Shown here piece by piece: positions 7,066 to 15,905 of a stretch of DNA of 54,558 bases. The position numbers and the translations under genes are program-made. The notes under the pieces are model-generated. The model did no database searches. It saw only the letters and a program-made list of their open reading frames with translations, and was not told the DNA's origin. Origin of the DNA: an uncultured Parabacteroides sp. (lineage in GTDB: Bacteria; Bacteroidota; Bacteroidia; Bacteroidales; Tannerellaceae); assembly GCA_944325335.1 (NCBI GenBank), contig CALUZR010000018.1, positions 1 through 54,558 on the forward strand, read 5' to 3'. How positions within the stretch are numbered: position 1 is the first letter of the stretch; every line of letters begins with the position of its first letter.

Positions 7066-7930
7066 TATGCAACATAGATTCCGGGAAGGCGACCTTTTGA
7101 CGCGCCTCTTGTTCGTGAATATCGGCGTATTCCTGTTGGTGCGCGTGGCAGATATCCTGCTGATGCTCTTCAACGGAAGCATCGAACCGTGGTTGCGCTA
7201 CGTGGAATTCCCCTCTTCGTTTCCGCGCTTTCTTGTGCAGCCCTGGAGTATTATCACCTATATGTTTTTGCATTACGACGTATTGCACGTCTTGTTCAAT
7301 ATGCTTTGGTTGTATTGGTTCGGGCAGATGTTCCGAAACCACTTCGATGCGCGCAAGCTCTTTGGCGTCTACTTGGCAGGTGGTATTTTCGGGGCCATAT
7401 TCTTCATGCTTATTTATAATATCTTCCCTTATTATGCCCCCATGGCGGCACATAGTTATATGTTAGGAGCATCGGCTTCAGTGATGGCGGTGGTATTTGG
7501 TGTCTCTTTCTACGCGAAAGAGGAAGAGGTGATGCTATTCCTTATCGGACGAATCAAGATATTTTACTTAGCCTTGTTTGTACTCTTACTCGATTTGCTT
7601 TCCATCACGTCGACAAACGCAGGCGGGCATTTGGCGCATATCGGTGGCGCCCTGTTCGGTATCTGGTTTGCTTCGCGGATGCGGGCCGGAAAGGATATCA
7701 CCCGACCGTTGAACTTCCTCATGGACAAGATAGCCAATCTCTTCAAGCCTAAGTATAAGCCGAAGATGAAAGTGACCTACAAACGCCCGGAAACGGACTA
7801 CGATTACAACGCCCGCAAACATCAAGAAAATGCGGAAATAGATGCTATCCTCGACAAGCTCAAGCGTTCGGGCTATCAAAGCCTCTCTTCTGATGAGAAA
7901 AGGCAATTGTTTGATGCCAGCAAAAAGTAA
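7049..7930 (+). CDS. Second rhomboid family serine protease
   Basis: A 293-residue rhomboid paralogue. Catalytic serine is in GASASV (about S142) and histidine in HLAHIGG (about H197); HYDVLHVLFNMLWLYWFG is the HxxxN region. After the last membrane segment comes a soluble tail of about 80 residues rich in charged residues (from about 215), as in many Bacteroidales rhomboids. Its start overlaps the end of the first rhomboid by 17 bases, and a nuclease-fold membrane protein follows after 15 bases. Tandem rhomboid pairs could act as a heteromeric unit or have divided substrates; this is not decided by the sequence. Confidence 0.92.
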   Translation: MGFISDMQHRFREGDLLTRLLFVNIGVFLLVRVADILLMLFNGSIEPWLRYVEFPSSFPRFLVQPWSIITYMFLHYDVLHVLFNMLWLYWFGQMFRNHFDARKLFGVYLAGGIFGAIFFMLIYNIFPYYAPMAAHSYMLGASASVMAVVFGVSFYAKEEEVMLFLIGRIKIFYLALFVLLLDLLSITSTNAGGHLAHIGGALFGIWFASRMRAGKDITRPLNFLMDKIANLFKPKYKPKMKVTYKRPETDYDYNARKHQENAEIDAILDKLKRSGYQSLSSDEKRQLFDASKK

Positions 7931-7945
7931 TAAGCAGGTAAGGAT

Positions 7946-9049
7946 ATGAAGGTGTTGCGTTTCCTGTTTCGGTCATTTTTCCTGACGGCCCACATCGGAG
8001 TGGTTGCTCTCTTCCTCTTGTCGGCCGTGTCGGACAGGATTTCGCCTGCCTCCTTTCCGCTCTTTGCTTATTTAGGCTTAGGCTTCCCCGTCTTTTGCTT
8101 CCTGAACGTAGCGTTCACTTTCTATTGGCTTTTCATCCACGAATGGCGGTTTATTTGGATTGGATTACTGGCATTCGTATTGTGTTGGGGGCAAGTGAAA
8201 CTTTATTTCCCGGTACATGCACCGGTCGAAGAAATTCCCCAAGAGAGAACCATCAAGCTCCTTACCTACAATATCATGTCGTTCGCTTACAAAGAACATA
8301 CGGACGAGTATCCCAATCCAGTGATAGAATACATCGCCCAATCGGATGCCGACATCGTTTGCCTACAGGAATATGCCGAAGACACCCATGCCAATTACTT
8401 GACCAAACGTAAGATATACCGCGCGCTCAAGATGTATCCTTACCGCTCGATTATCTATCTGGGCAAGACAGGCCGGTTGCGTTCAGGTATTGCGGTATTC
8501 TCCAAATTCCCGATCGAGAAAAGCCGAAGGATTAAGTATGATAGCGAGTTCAACGGCTCGTCTTTGCACATCGTCCGACTTCCCGAAGACAAAAAGTTAC
8601 TCTTGGTAAACAACCATTTGGAATCATTCAAACTCACCACGGAAGACCGCACCCGCTATGCCGCTTTCCTGAAAGGCACCGCTTCCGATAATTTGGAATT
8701 CCTGAAAGGTTCACTCCAACAGAAGTTAGGTACCGCCTTCAAGATTCGGGCTGCCCAAGCACAAAAAGTGGCCGAAGTCGTACGAGAGACGGAGAGCGAT
8801 TACGTGGTCGTGTGTGGAGATTTTAACGATACGCCCATTTCATACGCGCACCATACGCTTCAACAAGGGTTGGTCGATGCCTTTTCCGAGTCGGGGCGCG
8901 GCATGGGTATTTCCTACAATCAGAATTGTTTCTGGTTTCGCATCGACCATATCCTCCACTCTTCCAATATGAAATCGCTGAATTGCACGGTCGACGATAT
9001 CGATTATTCCGACCATTACCCTGTTTGGTGTTATTTACAACTGGAATGA
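7946..9049 (+). CDS. Membrane-anchored endonuclease/exonuclease/phosphatase family protein
   Basis: Residues about 1-85 contain three hydrophobic segments; the rest is an endonuclease/exonuclease/phosphatase (DNase I-like) fold. Visible active-site motifs are LLTYNIMSF (metal-binding Asn), DIVCLQEYAED (catalytic Glu), VNNHLES (His), VVCGDFNDTP (Asp/Asn) and DYSDHYPVW (final Asp-His). The fold covers nucleases, phosphodiesterases and lipid phosphatases, so the substrate cannot be read off. It is the last gene of the rhomboid operon. The membrane anchor suggests an envelope substrate rather than DNA repair. Confidence 0.85.
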   Translation: MKVLRFLFRSFFLTAHIGVVALFLLSAVSDRISPASFPLFAYLGLGFPVFCFLNVAFTFYWLFIHEWRFIWIGLLAFVLCWGQVKLYFPVHAPVEEIPQERTIKLLTYNIMSFAYKEHTDEYPNPVIEYIAQSDADIVCLQEYAEDTHANYLTKRKIYRALKMYPYRSIIYLGKTGRLRSGIAVFSKFPIEKSRRIKYDSEFNGSSLHIVRLPEDKKLLLVNNHLESFKLTTEDRTRYAAFLKGTASDNLEFLKGSLQQKLGTAFKIRAAQAQKVAEVVRETESDYVVVCGDFNDTPISYAHHTLQQGLVDAFSESGRGMGISYNQNCFWFRIDHILHSSNMKSLNCTVDDIDYSDHYPVWCYLQLE

Positions 9050-9085
9050 GCGGAAAATATAGGCATAAACGTCGAGAATTATCGT

Positions 9086-9093
9086 TATATTTG
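9086..9093 (+). promoter_or_regulatory. -7 box before the mini-ORFs and secreted protease
   Basis: TATATTTG matches the Bacteroidetes -7 consensus. No clear -33 TTTG is seen. Transcription from here would start about a dozen bases before the mini-ORF at 9111, so it could drive both mini-ORFs and the protease gene. Confidence 0.4.
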
Positions 9094-9110
9094 CAGAAAT
9101 TTTTAGGCGT

Positions 9111-9194
9111 ATGAGTAAATGGAGCGAGCTACAAGAAGCTAAAAAATCTACTTACTTATTTGCCTTTTTCGCAAACCGCATTTTAAAACAATGA
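9111..9194 (+). CDS. Possible 27-aa mini-ORF
   Basis: ATG at 9111 opens 27 codons (MSKWSELQEAKKSTYLF...) ending in TGA at 9192-9194. It lies directly behind a good -7 box, giving a leader of only about 12 nt, and ends three bases before the next mini-ORF. The peptide has a charged N-terminal half and a short hydrophobic patch. It is a candidate leader peptide or small protein; there is no homology that I can name. Confidence 0.35.
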   Translation: MSKWSELQEAKKSTYLFAFFANRILKQ

Positions 9195-9197
9195 ATT

Positions 9198-9302
9198 ATG
9201 GACGCATTAACTGTTATATTTTTGATTACAAGCATTGTGGGCTTGATATTAGTCGTATGGTCTTTTACTAAGCCTGGGAAGAAATGGCTTGAGAATTTGT
9301 AA
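9198..9302 (+). CDS. 34-aa single-pass membrane miniprotein
   Basis: ATG at 9198 opens 34 codons ending in TAA at 9300-9302. The peptide is a textbook single transmembrane segment (TVIFLITSIVGLILVVW) followed by a positively charged tail with KPGKKW, so the C-terminus should face the cytoplasm. It ends three bases before the start of the secreted protease gene and three bases after the preceding mini-ORF. This tight spacing and clear hydrophobic pattern argue that it is real. A role as a small membrane regulator of the neighbouring protease is speculative. Confidence 0.55.
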   Translation: MDALTVIFLITSIVGLILVVWSFTKPGKKWLENL

Positions 9303-9305
9303 TTT

Positions 9306-11525
9306 ATGCTCCGGCTATTACTATTCTTTTGGTTCTTTGCGATTACTTGTTCCTATGGGCAGATTGCTCATGGCGGCTCACCTTTGCCCTTTTCGTCCAC
9401 GCGAAGTGTGCCAATTGGATTCTTTGAGGAAATGCCAGGGTTTGATATTGAAGAGCAATTGCGGTTAGATTCGTTAGAGTTTGGGAGCTTGCGGACTTCG
9501 AACCGTTTTGCCTATAAGTTTATAACCGATTTCACTCCAACTAATTCTGGCATAAATTATACGTTGGCAGATGGAACGAAAGTATGGCGTGTCGGGATTT
9601 ATTCACCCGGTGCCCGCTCATTGAACCTTTTGTTTACAGAATATGAATTACCAGAAGGAGCCCGCCTCTTCCTTTATGATGCCGAGCAACACCAAGTGCG
9701 GGGCGCATTCAATAGTCAGAACAATTCAGAACAAGGCATTTTACCCGTATCTCCCATTGCAGGAGAGCGCATCATTGTGGAATATCAAGAGCCAGCCCAT
9801 GCATCGTTTCATGCCCGCCTTCGGATTGGTGAAGTGAACCATGCTTATCGCGATTTACCCCGTTTGGCGGAACCAGCCTCCGAACCTTATTATTCCGTCT
9901 CGTGCATTCCAGCATTGGTTTGTTCGGTGGCAGAAGGCGACCCGTATGCGGAAATCGGAAAGAGTGTAGTCGAATTGATTATCGATGGAATGTATTATTG
10001 CACTGGTTCGTTGGTAAACAACACCTTACAAGACGGGACGCCCTATTTGCTTACCGCTTCGCATTGCTTGAACCGAAATTTCTCACTCCGCAATCCGGAC
10101 TATGAGGAAATCGCTGGGCGTATCGTTGCTTTCTTCAATTACGAAAGTCCGACCTGTACTTCTACGATGCGGGGTACAGAAGAGATGAGCTTGGCTTCCG
10201 CCTATTGTCGGGCGATTTACGAACGGACAGACCTTGCCTTGTTGGAGTTTCAAGACATGCCACCCGTCTATTACCGTCCTTTCTATGCTGGATGGAATGC
10301 AACCGAGACGCATACAGCTCCTTACGTTAGCATCCAGCATCCACAAGGGACGACCAAACGTTTCAGCTTGACAAATTATATCGAACGACGCGATGTGCAA
10401 ATCGCCGAACAAACATTCGACCCCAATAGCTTCTGGTATGTGCCGGCGTGGGAAACGGGTTGTACAGCTCCAGGTTCTTCTGGTTCGCCACTCTTCGATG
10501 CCGATCATCGTATCGTGGGTGTCCTTACAGGTGGAAATTCTTCTTGCACTTCTCCTTCAGATGATTTCTACTATGCCCTTGTAGCAGCATGGTCTCCTTC
10601 TGACGAACCGGACCAACAACTACGATATTGGCTTGCTTCGAATGATGGGAAAGTAACCGTGTGCAATGGTTTGAATCCTTATGGCGAATCATCGGCTATC
10701 CGTCTGAGCCATATCCTCGACAATGGATGGCAAGAAGATATCGAAACGGCACGAGATGCCAATGACCACCTACTATTCGGACTGAACGAAACAAGCGCTA
10801 CGGAATATGCTGAACAATATACACTTCCTACACCTGCGGTGCTCTATGGTTGTTATATAGTCACACCAGCTATCTCCGGACGGACTTATCCTGAGGTAGA
10901 AATCTGCGTATATAGCGGAAATGAACGACCGGAAACTTTACTTGCCACACAACGTTTCTCGCCTATAATCCAATACATAGACAACGATACCCTTACGGCC
11001 GGAAAGAAGTCGCTCACCCGTGCCCAAGAACATTTTGTGGCATTCGACGAGCCCCTATCAGTATCCGGGAATCTATTCGTAAGCTATCGGATAAACAATG
11101 AAAATACCTCTTTTTGTGCTTACAACATACCGCAAGGCAAAACTACGGCAAACAGCGCGTGGATTCATGCCGACGATGCCTGGTTACCAGCGACACAACA
11201 TCCATCCAGTTCATTTGCCACTTCGCTCTTCATCGACCCCGTCTTGGCGTATAGCGACGAGCGGGTAACGCCCAACGAATCGCCTCTGGTATCCGACTTA
11301 CGCCTCATCTCCGAGCCTCATACCCATACGCTTCACCTCGTCCTGCCTCTTGATGCGTACCCCACAGAGTTCACACTTCATTCCATGCGGGGAGAACAAA
11401 TCGATCGACAAACCCTGTCAAATGAGCAAGCAACGTTCTCCTATCCGCAACTTTCCGCCGGCATCTATATCGTGAGCTTGCAAATAAATGGTGAACGAAA
11501 AAGCCAGAAAGTCATTTTCTACTAA
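9306..11525 (+). CDS. Secreted trypsin-like serine protease with C-terminal sorting tail
   Basis: A 739-residue exported protein. An N-terminal signal peptide (about 1-19) is followed by a beta-rich pro-region, then a chymotrypsin-fold protease with the triad His in LLTASHCLN (about H253), Asp in TDLALLEF (about D309) and Ser in PGSSGSPLF (about S392). The layout and paired cysteines resemble lysyl endopeptidase-type enzymes. A beta-rich region follows, and the last 75 residues (about 665-739, ending in a YIVSLQINGERKSQKVIF-like strand) resemble the type A sorting domain of the type IX secretion system, which would place the enzyme on the cell surface or outside. Two mini-ORFs lie just upstream. 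Confidence 0.85.
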   Translation: MLRLLLFFWFFAITCSYGQIAHGGSPLPFSSTRSVPIGFFEEMPGFDIEEQLRLDSLEFGSLRTSNRFAYKFITDFTPTNSGINYTLADGTKVWRVGIYSPGARSLNLLFTEYELPEGARLFLYDAEQHQVRGAFNSQNNSEQGILPVSPIAGERIIVEYQEPAHASFHARLRIGEVNHAYRDLPRLAEPASEPYYSVSCIPALVCSVAEGDPYAEIGKSVVELIIDGMYYCTGSLVNNTLQDGTPYLLTASHCLNRNFSLRNPDYEEIAGRIVAFFNYESPTCTSTMRGTEEMSLASAYCRAIYERTDLALLEFQDMPPVYYRPFYAGWNATETHTAPYVSIQHPQGTTKRFSLTNYIERRDVQIAEQTFDPNSFWYVPAWETGCTAPGSSGSPLFDADHRIVGVLTGGNSSCTSPSDDFYYALVAAWSPSDEPDQQLRYWLASNDGKVTVCNGLNPYGESSAIRLSHILDNGWQEDIETARDANDHLLFGLNETSATEYAEQYTLPTPAVLYGCYIVTPAISGRTYPEVEICVYSGNERPETLLATQRFSPIIQYIDNDTLTAGKKSLTRAQEHFVAFDEPLSVSGNLFVSYRINNENTSFCAYNIPQGKTTANSAWIHADDAWLPATQHPSSSFATSLFIDPVLAYSDERVTPNESPLVSDLRLISEPHTHTLHLVLPLDAYPTEFTLHSMRGEQIDRQTLSNEQATFSYPQLSAGIYIVSLQINGERKSQKVIFY

Positions 11526-11534
11526 TCGAATTCT

Positions 11535-11572
11535 AAATATAGCTGTACGTTTTTTAGCGGACAGCTATATTT
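11535..11572. terminator. Bidirectional terminator hairpin
   Basis: AAATATAGCTGT (11535-11546) and ACAGCTATATTT (11561-11572) form a perfect 12-bp stem with a 14-base loop, between the converging protease and CvfB-like genes. A/T-rich stem ends supply U-runs on both strands. Confidence 0.7.
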
Positions 11573-11614
11573 AAAGACGAATATAACGATATTTCCCGCA
11601 CTATATACCTATTA

Positions 11615-12457
11615 TTATATAGAAGACGGAAGTAATCGGATGCCATCGGCTTCAATACGAATTCGATGCTGCTTATAAAGCGAGCCAATCGCCTGCTTGA
11701 AAGCCTTTTTACTACACCGGAAAAGCGAATAAATTTCCTCCGGGTCGCTTTTGTCATGCACCGGCAAATAGCCATCCTTCATCTGAAGCGCCTCGAGAAT
11801 ACGTTGGGAAATGCCATCCACCTTCTGATAACCCAACGGCTGAAGACTGATGTCCAACTTGTCATCCTCGCGCACCTCCTTCACATACCCTTTCAACCGC
11901 TCCCCTCTTTCCAGCCGTTGGAACACTTGGTTATGATAAATCATACCCCAATGCGAATTGTTCACAATAACCTTATAGCCAATCTCCGTATCATCAGCCA
12001 CCAACAAGTCTACCTCTTGATTTGATTCATATTCAGGCGGCACATTACCCAAGAATTTCTCAACGCGGGCCGAAGCGACAATACGTCCCGTCAGATGATC
12101 CAAATGCACATACACCAAATACCATTTACCTTCGCGCATCGCCATCTTTTGTTCTTTAAAAGGCACCAGCAAATCCTTCATCAATCCCCAATCAAGGAAA
12201 GCGCCTGTCGAATTGACCGACTTCACCCGCATGAAAGCGAACTCACCCACCACCGCCTTCGGATGCAACGTCGTAGCGATCAATCGTCCCTCATTGTCAT
12301 GATAAATAAACACTTGGACCTCATCATCCACCTTCGCCCCTTTCGGCACATACCGCGTCGGCAAGAGAATCTCCTTTCCGTCACCGCCATCCAAATAAAC
12401 GCCAAAACTAACCAGCTTTGTAATTCTCAACGTATTATAATTCCCTATCTGCAACAT
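11615..12457 (-). CDS. CvfB-like S1 RNA-binding protein
   Basis: The 280-residue protein matches the CvfB family: consecutive S1-type OB-fold RNA-binding domains (first at about 1-65 starting MLQIGNYNTLRITK, second at about 68-130 with VKSVNSTGAFLDWGL, third at about 145-205) and a C-terminal winged helix (about 220-275, PEEIYSLFRCSKKAFKQAIG). Such proteins bind RNA and in Firmicutes affect virulence gene expression; the role in Bacteroidales is unstudied to my knowledge. It stands alone, convergent with the protease gene and divergent from the polysaccharide export operon. Confidence 0.85.
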   Translation of the reverse strand: MLQIGNYNTLRITKLVSFGVYLDGGDGKEILLPTRYVPKGAKVDDEVQVFIYHDNEGRLIATTLHPKAVVGEFAFMRVKSVNSTGAFLDWGLMKDLLVPFKEQKMAMREGKWYLVYVHLDHLTGRIVASARVEKFLGNVPPEYESNQEVDLLVADDTEIGYKVIVNNSHWGMIYHNQVFQRLERGERLKGYVKEVREDDKLDISLQPLGYQKVDGISQRILEALQMKDGYLPVHDKSDPEEIYSLFRCSKKAFKQAIGSLYKQHRIRIEADGIRLLPSSI

Positions 12458-12477
12458 AACACCTACATTATTTTAGA

Positions 12478-12485
12478 CAAACGTA
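12478..12485 (-). promoter_or_regulatory. -7 box of the CvfB-like gene
   Basis: On the minus strand TACGTTTG matches TAnnTTTG, 20 bases upstream of the start codon. No clear -33 element. Confidence 0.4.
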
Positions 12486-12595
12486 CAAATAAAATCTGAA
12501 ACCAGAAAAAAGAACAAACAAATATTCGTGCGTGCAGCAATAAATGGGGAAATGCATCGTTATAAATACGTGTTTTTAATTATAGAAAAATTAAG

Positions 12596-12603
12596 TATCT
12601 TTG
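12596..12603 (+). promoter_or_regulatory. -7 box of the polysaccharide export operon
   Basis: TATCTTTG is an exact -7 consensus. It lies inside the frame that could otherwise be read from 12528, so translation must start downstream, at 12612 or one of the ATGs at 12621 and 12630. Confidence 0.5.
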
Positions 12604-12611
12604 CACCTCAA

Positions 12612-13436
12612 ATGAAGAGTATGAACATTATGAACATTAAATTAGTCGCAATTTGGGCTTGTTTGATTCTGTTTTTAGGAACTTCTTGTTCGGTTCCTAA
12701 AGATGTGGTTTATTTTCAAGGGATAGATTCCCTGACTCCGGAACAGGTGGAGTTAATGAATCAGAATTATACATCAAAGATTTGTCCTGATGACCGTTTG
12801 AGTATAACTGTCACAGCATGGGATGCCACGGTGGTTACGCCTTTTAATCCTCCAGTTTATGCGTATGCCGCAGAAGGAGAAGAAAAAATACAAGTATCGC
12901 AACAATTACAAACCTATTTGGTAGACAAAGAGGGAAATATCAATTTCCCCGTTCTGGGTAAAATCCATGTAGCAGGCCTTTCCAAACAAGAATTGATAGA
13001 GAAATTGCGGGTAGATATTTCAAAATATGTGAAGGACGTGAATGTGAATGTCCAGATAGTGAATTATAAAATCACCATGATGGGAGAAGTTTCCCGCCCA
13101 GGTACGGTACAAGTATATAATGACCGCATCACTATTTTAGATGCTTTGGGACGTGTAGGCGATTTGACCATCAATGCCAATCGCAAAAACATTTTGGTAA
13201 TACGAGATAACGACGGGCAAAAAGAATTCGGAAGATTAGACGTAACGAATCCATCGGTTTTCTCTTCCCCCTTCTTCTATTTGCGGCAGAACGACGTGGT
13301 GTATGTAGAACCCAATGATGCGAAGAAGCGGAATGCCCGCTATAGCCAGGCTCAGCAGTATAGCATTTCCGTGTTCTCATCCATCTTGAGTGCCATTTCA
13401 GTAATAACAAGTGTCATAATAGCGATTACAAGATAG
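12612..13436 (+). CDS. Wza-type polysaccharide export lipoprotein
   Basis: This is the outer-membrane export component of a capsule or exopolysaccharide system. A lipoprotein-type signal ends at LFLGTSC. The Poly_export domain follows (RLSITVTAWD, then YLVDKEGNINFPVLGKIHVAG) and then an SLBB repeat (MMGEVSRPGTVQVYNDRITILDAL). A C-terminal hydrophobic stretch (SVFSSILSAISVITSVIIAI) matches the membrane-crossing helix of Wza. The frame is open from 12528, but the promoter -7 box at 12596-12603 lies inside that extension, so I start at 12612; 12621 or 12630 are equally possible. The chain-length gene starts two bases after the stop. Confidence 0.9.
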   Translation: MKSMNIMNIKLVAIWACLILFLGTSCSVPKDVVYFQGIDSLTPEQVELMNQNYTSKICPDDRLSITVTAWDATVVTPFNPPVYAYAAEGEEKIQVSQQLQTYLVDKEGNINFPVLGKIHVAGLSKQELIEKLRVDISKYVKDVNVNVQIVNYKITMMGEVSRPGTVQVYNDRITILDALGRVGDLTINANRKNILVIRDNDGQKEFGRLDVTNPSVFSSPFFYLRQNDVVYVEPNDAKKRNARYSQAQQYSISVFSSILSAISVITSVIIAITR

Positions 13437-13437
13437 T

Positions 13438-15069
13438 ATGGAAAATATCAGAGATAACGAAACTGCGGATTTGCGTTCATTGTTCATAAGTTATTTATCC
13501 CATTGGAAATTGATTGGGGGTACGGCGTTGATTGCATTCATCGGGGCGATCCTTTATATCATCCTTTATCCTACAACTTACGAAGCTACCGCACAAATAT
13601 TGCTACAAGACGATAAAGATTCATTCTCTTCAAACGGTTTTGGATTAGGCGAAGCGGCAGGTTTGATGAAGTCATTTGGCATCAGCAACACTGCGTCTTC
13701 TACGGTCAACTTAGATGATGAGTTAGTCACCTTGACATCTAACCAGACCGTCCGGGATATGGTCACCGAATTGGGGCTTTATGTGGATTACATGGAGCCT
13801 TTCACGTTCGGTTACCGCCTTTATGGCACAGAGCCTTTAAAGATTAGCTGCGATTCTGCCACTTTGGCCAATCTGGAGCATACGATCCAATTGGATATGC
13901 GCCATTCAGCCTCAGGCCAATTGCATATCGACGCCAAAATCAAAAAAGGCACCTTTAAAACCCTAAAAGCCTCGTTTGATATAACCTCCCTTCCCGCCAA
14001 AATACAAGTGGACAAGTATCCTCTGACGATCGCGTATGCGGCGGATAGCCTCAAGAACCAAGCGTTCAAACTGGAAGCAGAGGTACGTTCTCCCATCAGC
14101 GTGGCAGAAGGTTTAATCGAGGAATTTGTAGTAGAAGATTATTCCAAATCGTCGAATGTACTACAGATGACGTACCAAGATTATGAAAAACAACGCGCCA
14201 AAGACATGCTGGCGACACTTATTGATTGCTATAACGCGCAAGCAGAGCAGTATAAGAAGCAATTGGGCGAGAAATCCCTCTCTTTTATCATGTCCCGCCT
14301 GAATTCCGTCTTGACGGATCTGGAAAAGATCGAAGCACAGATCGAGGCCTACAAGAGTAAGAACCAAATGACGATCGTCGAATATGATGTGCAAATGTAT
14401 GCGGCAGCCATGCAAGAACTTCAGGTCAAATTGATTGAGCTGGAAGCCCAAATACACCTGGTAGACTTGATGGACGAGTTCGTTCACAACCCAGAGAACA
14501 AATATAAGTTGGTTCCCTCGCTCTATACGCCGTCTGAGGGCGAAACATCGGGCGATTTGTCGGCTTATAACCAAATTTTGATAGAGCGCGAGCGGGTGAT
14601 CAAGAACTCGAGCGAAAATAACCCGTTGGTAGCGGCCCTTTCCGTACAGGCAGACGGTATGCGCGAAAGTGTATATAAGATGATTGACAACACCAAGAAA
14701 GGTTTGACCCTGACGCGGGACGATCTGAAGAAAAAAGAGCAAATGCTCCTGAACAAAATGGGCGCGATACCCCAACAAGAGCGTGTTTACGTAGACTTGA
14801 AGCGGCAACAGGAAATATACCAAGGCGTTTACTTGGTCCTTTTGCAAAAAAAGGAAGAGATTGAGCTGGCGATAGGGCAAGGCAAGGATAAGGCCCGTAT
14901 TATCGACGCGCCTTACGTCAAAACAGCCCCGGTGGCGCCCCGCAAATTGTTCGCGGCCATTGGTATCATCCTGTTTACGTTTGTCGTATCCGTCGGCTGG
15001 CTGTCGGGCAAATGGTTATTCCAGTCCATTTGGGGCGATTTGAAAGCCGAATTGCAGAAAAAGCGTTAA
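13438..15069 (+). CDS. Wzz/Wzc-type chain-length determinant without kinase domain
   Basis: A polysaccharide co-polymerase of the inner membrane. The first membrane helix (about 28-48, LIGGTALIAFIGAILYIIL) starts the Wzz domain, a long periplasmic coiled region follows (about 270-460), then the GNVR-type segment (VYVDLKRQQEIYQGVYLVLLQKKEE) with PVAPRK before the second helix at about 500-520. The protein stops about 20 residues later, so the cytoplasmic BY-kinase of Wzc is absent, a frequent form in Bacteroidales. It works with the Wza-type protein encoded two bases upstream. Confidence 0.9.
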   Translation: MENIRDNETADLRSLFISYLSHWKLIGGTALIAFIGAILYIILYPTTYEATAQILLQDDKDSFSSNGFGLGEAAGLMKSFGISNTASSTVNLDDELVTLTSNQTVRDMVTELGLYVDYMEPFTFGYRLYGTEPLKISCDSATLANLEHTIQLDMRHSASGQLHIDAKIKKGTFKTLKASFDITSLPAKIQVDKYPLTIAYAADSLKNQAFKLEAEVRSPISVAEGLIEEFVVEDYSKSSNVLQMTYQDYEKQRAKDMLATLIDCYNAQAEQYKKQLGEKSLSFIMSRLNSVLTDLEKIEAQIEAYKSKNQMTIVEYDVQMYAAAMQELQVKLIELEAQIHLVDLMDEFVHNPENKYKLVPSLYTPSEGETSGDLSAYNQILIERERVIKNSSENNPLVAALSVQADGMRESVYKMIDNTKKGLTLTRDDLKKKEQMLLNKMGAIPQQERVYVDLKRQQEIYQGVYLVLLQKKEEIELAIGQGKDKARIIDAPYVKTAPVAPRKLFAAIGIILFTFVVSVGWLSGKWLFQSIWGDLKAELQKKR

Positions 15070-15104
15070 AAAATACAGATGCAGATATTAACATGCTAAA
15101 GAGC

Positions 15105-15147
15105 ATCCCCGGATATTCCAAATCGATAAGGAATTCCGGGGATTTTC
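15105..15147 (+). terminator. Intrinsic terminator of the export operon
   Basis: ATCCCCGGATATTCC (15105-15119) pairs with GGAATTCCGGGGAT (15130-15143) with one bulge and is followed by TTTCT. Strong stem, 36 bases after the stop of the chain-length gene. Confidence 0.75.
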
Positions 15148-15273
15148 TGTCTTATTCTCTTTTTCCAGTCATAAAACGGCAGGAGATTTTACCTCTTCTT
15201 TAGAAGACGAAAGAACCTTTGAAAGTCTATTTCATCTTTTCATATTTTAGTAATACATCGTTTTATATCTTCG

Positions 15274-15291
15274 CCTCTTCTAAAAAAGAGG
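15274..15291. other. Small hairpin in a 365-bp intergenic region
   Basis: CCTCTT (15274-15279) and AAGAGG (15286-15291) can pair around a six-base loop. The gap 15070-15434 otherwise holds only the terminator at 15105 and the -7 box at 15387; no gene is seen in it. The role of this hairpin is unknown. Confidence 0.25.
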
Positions 15292-15386
15292 AAACAGACA
15301 AGATGCATTCTCTGTCCTATTCTATATTTTAAGAAAAAGAAATGAGATGGCTATCGCCTCTATTCACTTTATAGCTAAAAAACCAC

Positions 15387-15394
15387 TATCTTTG
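15387..15394 (+). promoter_or_regulatory. -7 box of the small AraC-type gene
   Basis: TATCTTTG, exact consensus, 40 bases upstream of the start at 15435. No clear -33 match, which would fit a promoter that needs an activator. Confidence 0.45.
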
Positions 15395-15434
15395 TATCTG
15401 GAAATGGGAATGAAGCTATAAATCGAAAAATGAT

Positions 15435-15905
15435 ATGGGCAAATATTTGAAACAAATAACGGCACAGGACGTTTACGTCACCCGCCTGAAAGAAAAGACC
15501 GTAACAAACGAAGAGGGATGGCATAAAAAAGTTCCCGTCGAACCACAAATGCCCCAGACGGGGTCCATTTTGTTCGACGCCATCGGCCGCATCCTCTTCG
15601 AGACCAACCTTCGGCAACCCGAAGCGCTGGCAGAGATACTGGAGGTAGACGCAGGGGATTTGCGGGCCGCCATACATCTCCTTTCCGGCCTCACGACGCA
15701 GGAATTCATCATGGCCTATCGTATACTCCAGGCCCAAGAACTGCTGGAATGCACGGACTTGCCCGTCGACGAGATTGCTCGGCAATGCGGATACCTGGCC
15801 ACGACCAGTTTCTACCGCGATTTCAGCAAACAGGCCGGAACCTCGCCCGCGACCTACCGGCTGCAGCACCGGCCCTGGAATTACAAGGAATTGTACACCT
15901 ATTGA
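15435..15905 (+). CDS. Small AraC-type transcriptional regulator
   Basis: The 156-residue protein ends in an AraC/XylS double helix-turn-helix (about 60-145): FIMAYRILQAQELLECTDLPVDEIARQCGYL, then TTSFYRDFSKQAGTSPATYR, the family signature. Only about 55 residues precede it, so there is no full sugar-binding sensor domain. It sits between the export operon and the glycosyltransferase genes, with its own promoter, and its last seven bases overlap the convergent LicD gene. Control of this polysaccharide locus is a reasonable inference but is not shown by any recognisable binding site. Confidence 0.85.
   Translation: MGKYLKQITAQDVYVTRLKEKTVTNEEGWHKKVPVEPQMPQTGSILFDAIGRILFETNLRQPEALAEILEVDAGDLRAAIHLLSGLTTQEFIMAYRILQAQELLECTDLPVDEIARQCGYLATTSFYRDFSKQAGTSPATYRLQHRPWNYKELYTY

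Noticed and set aside
12528..12611. N-terminal extension of the export lipoprotein
   Set aside because: It contains the -7 promoter box and would bury the lipoprotein signal; the start at 12612 or later fits better.
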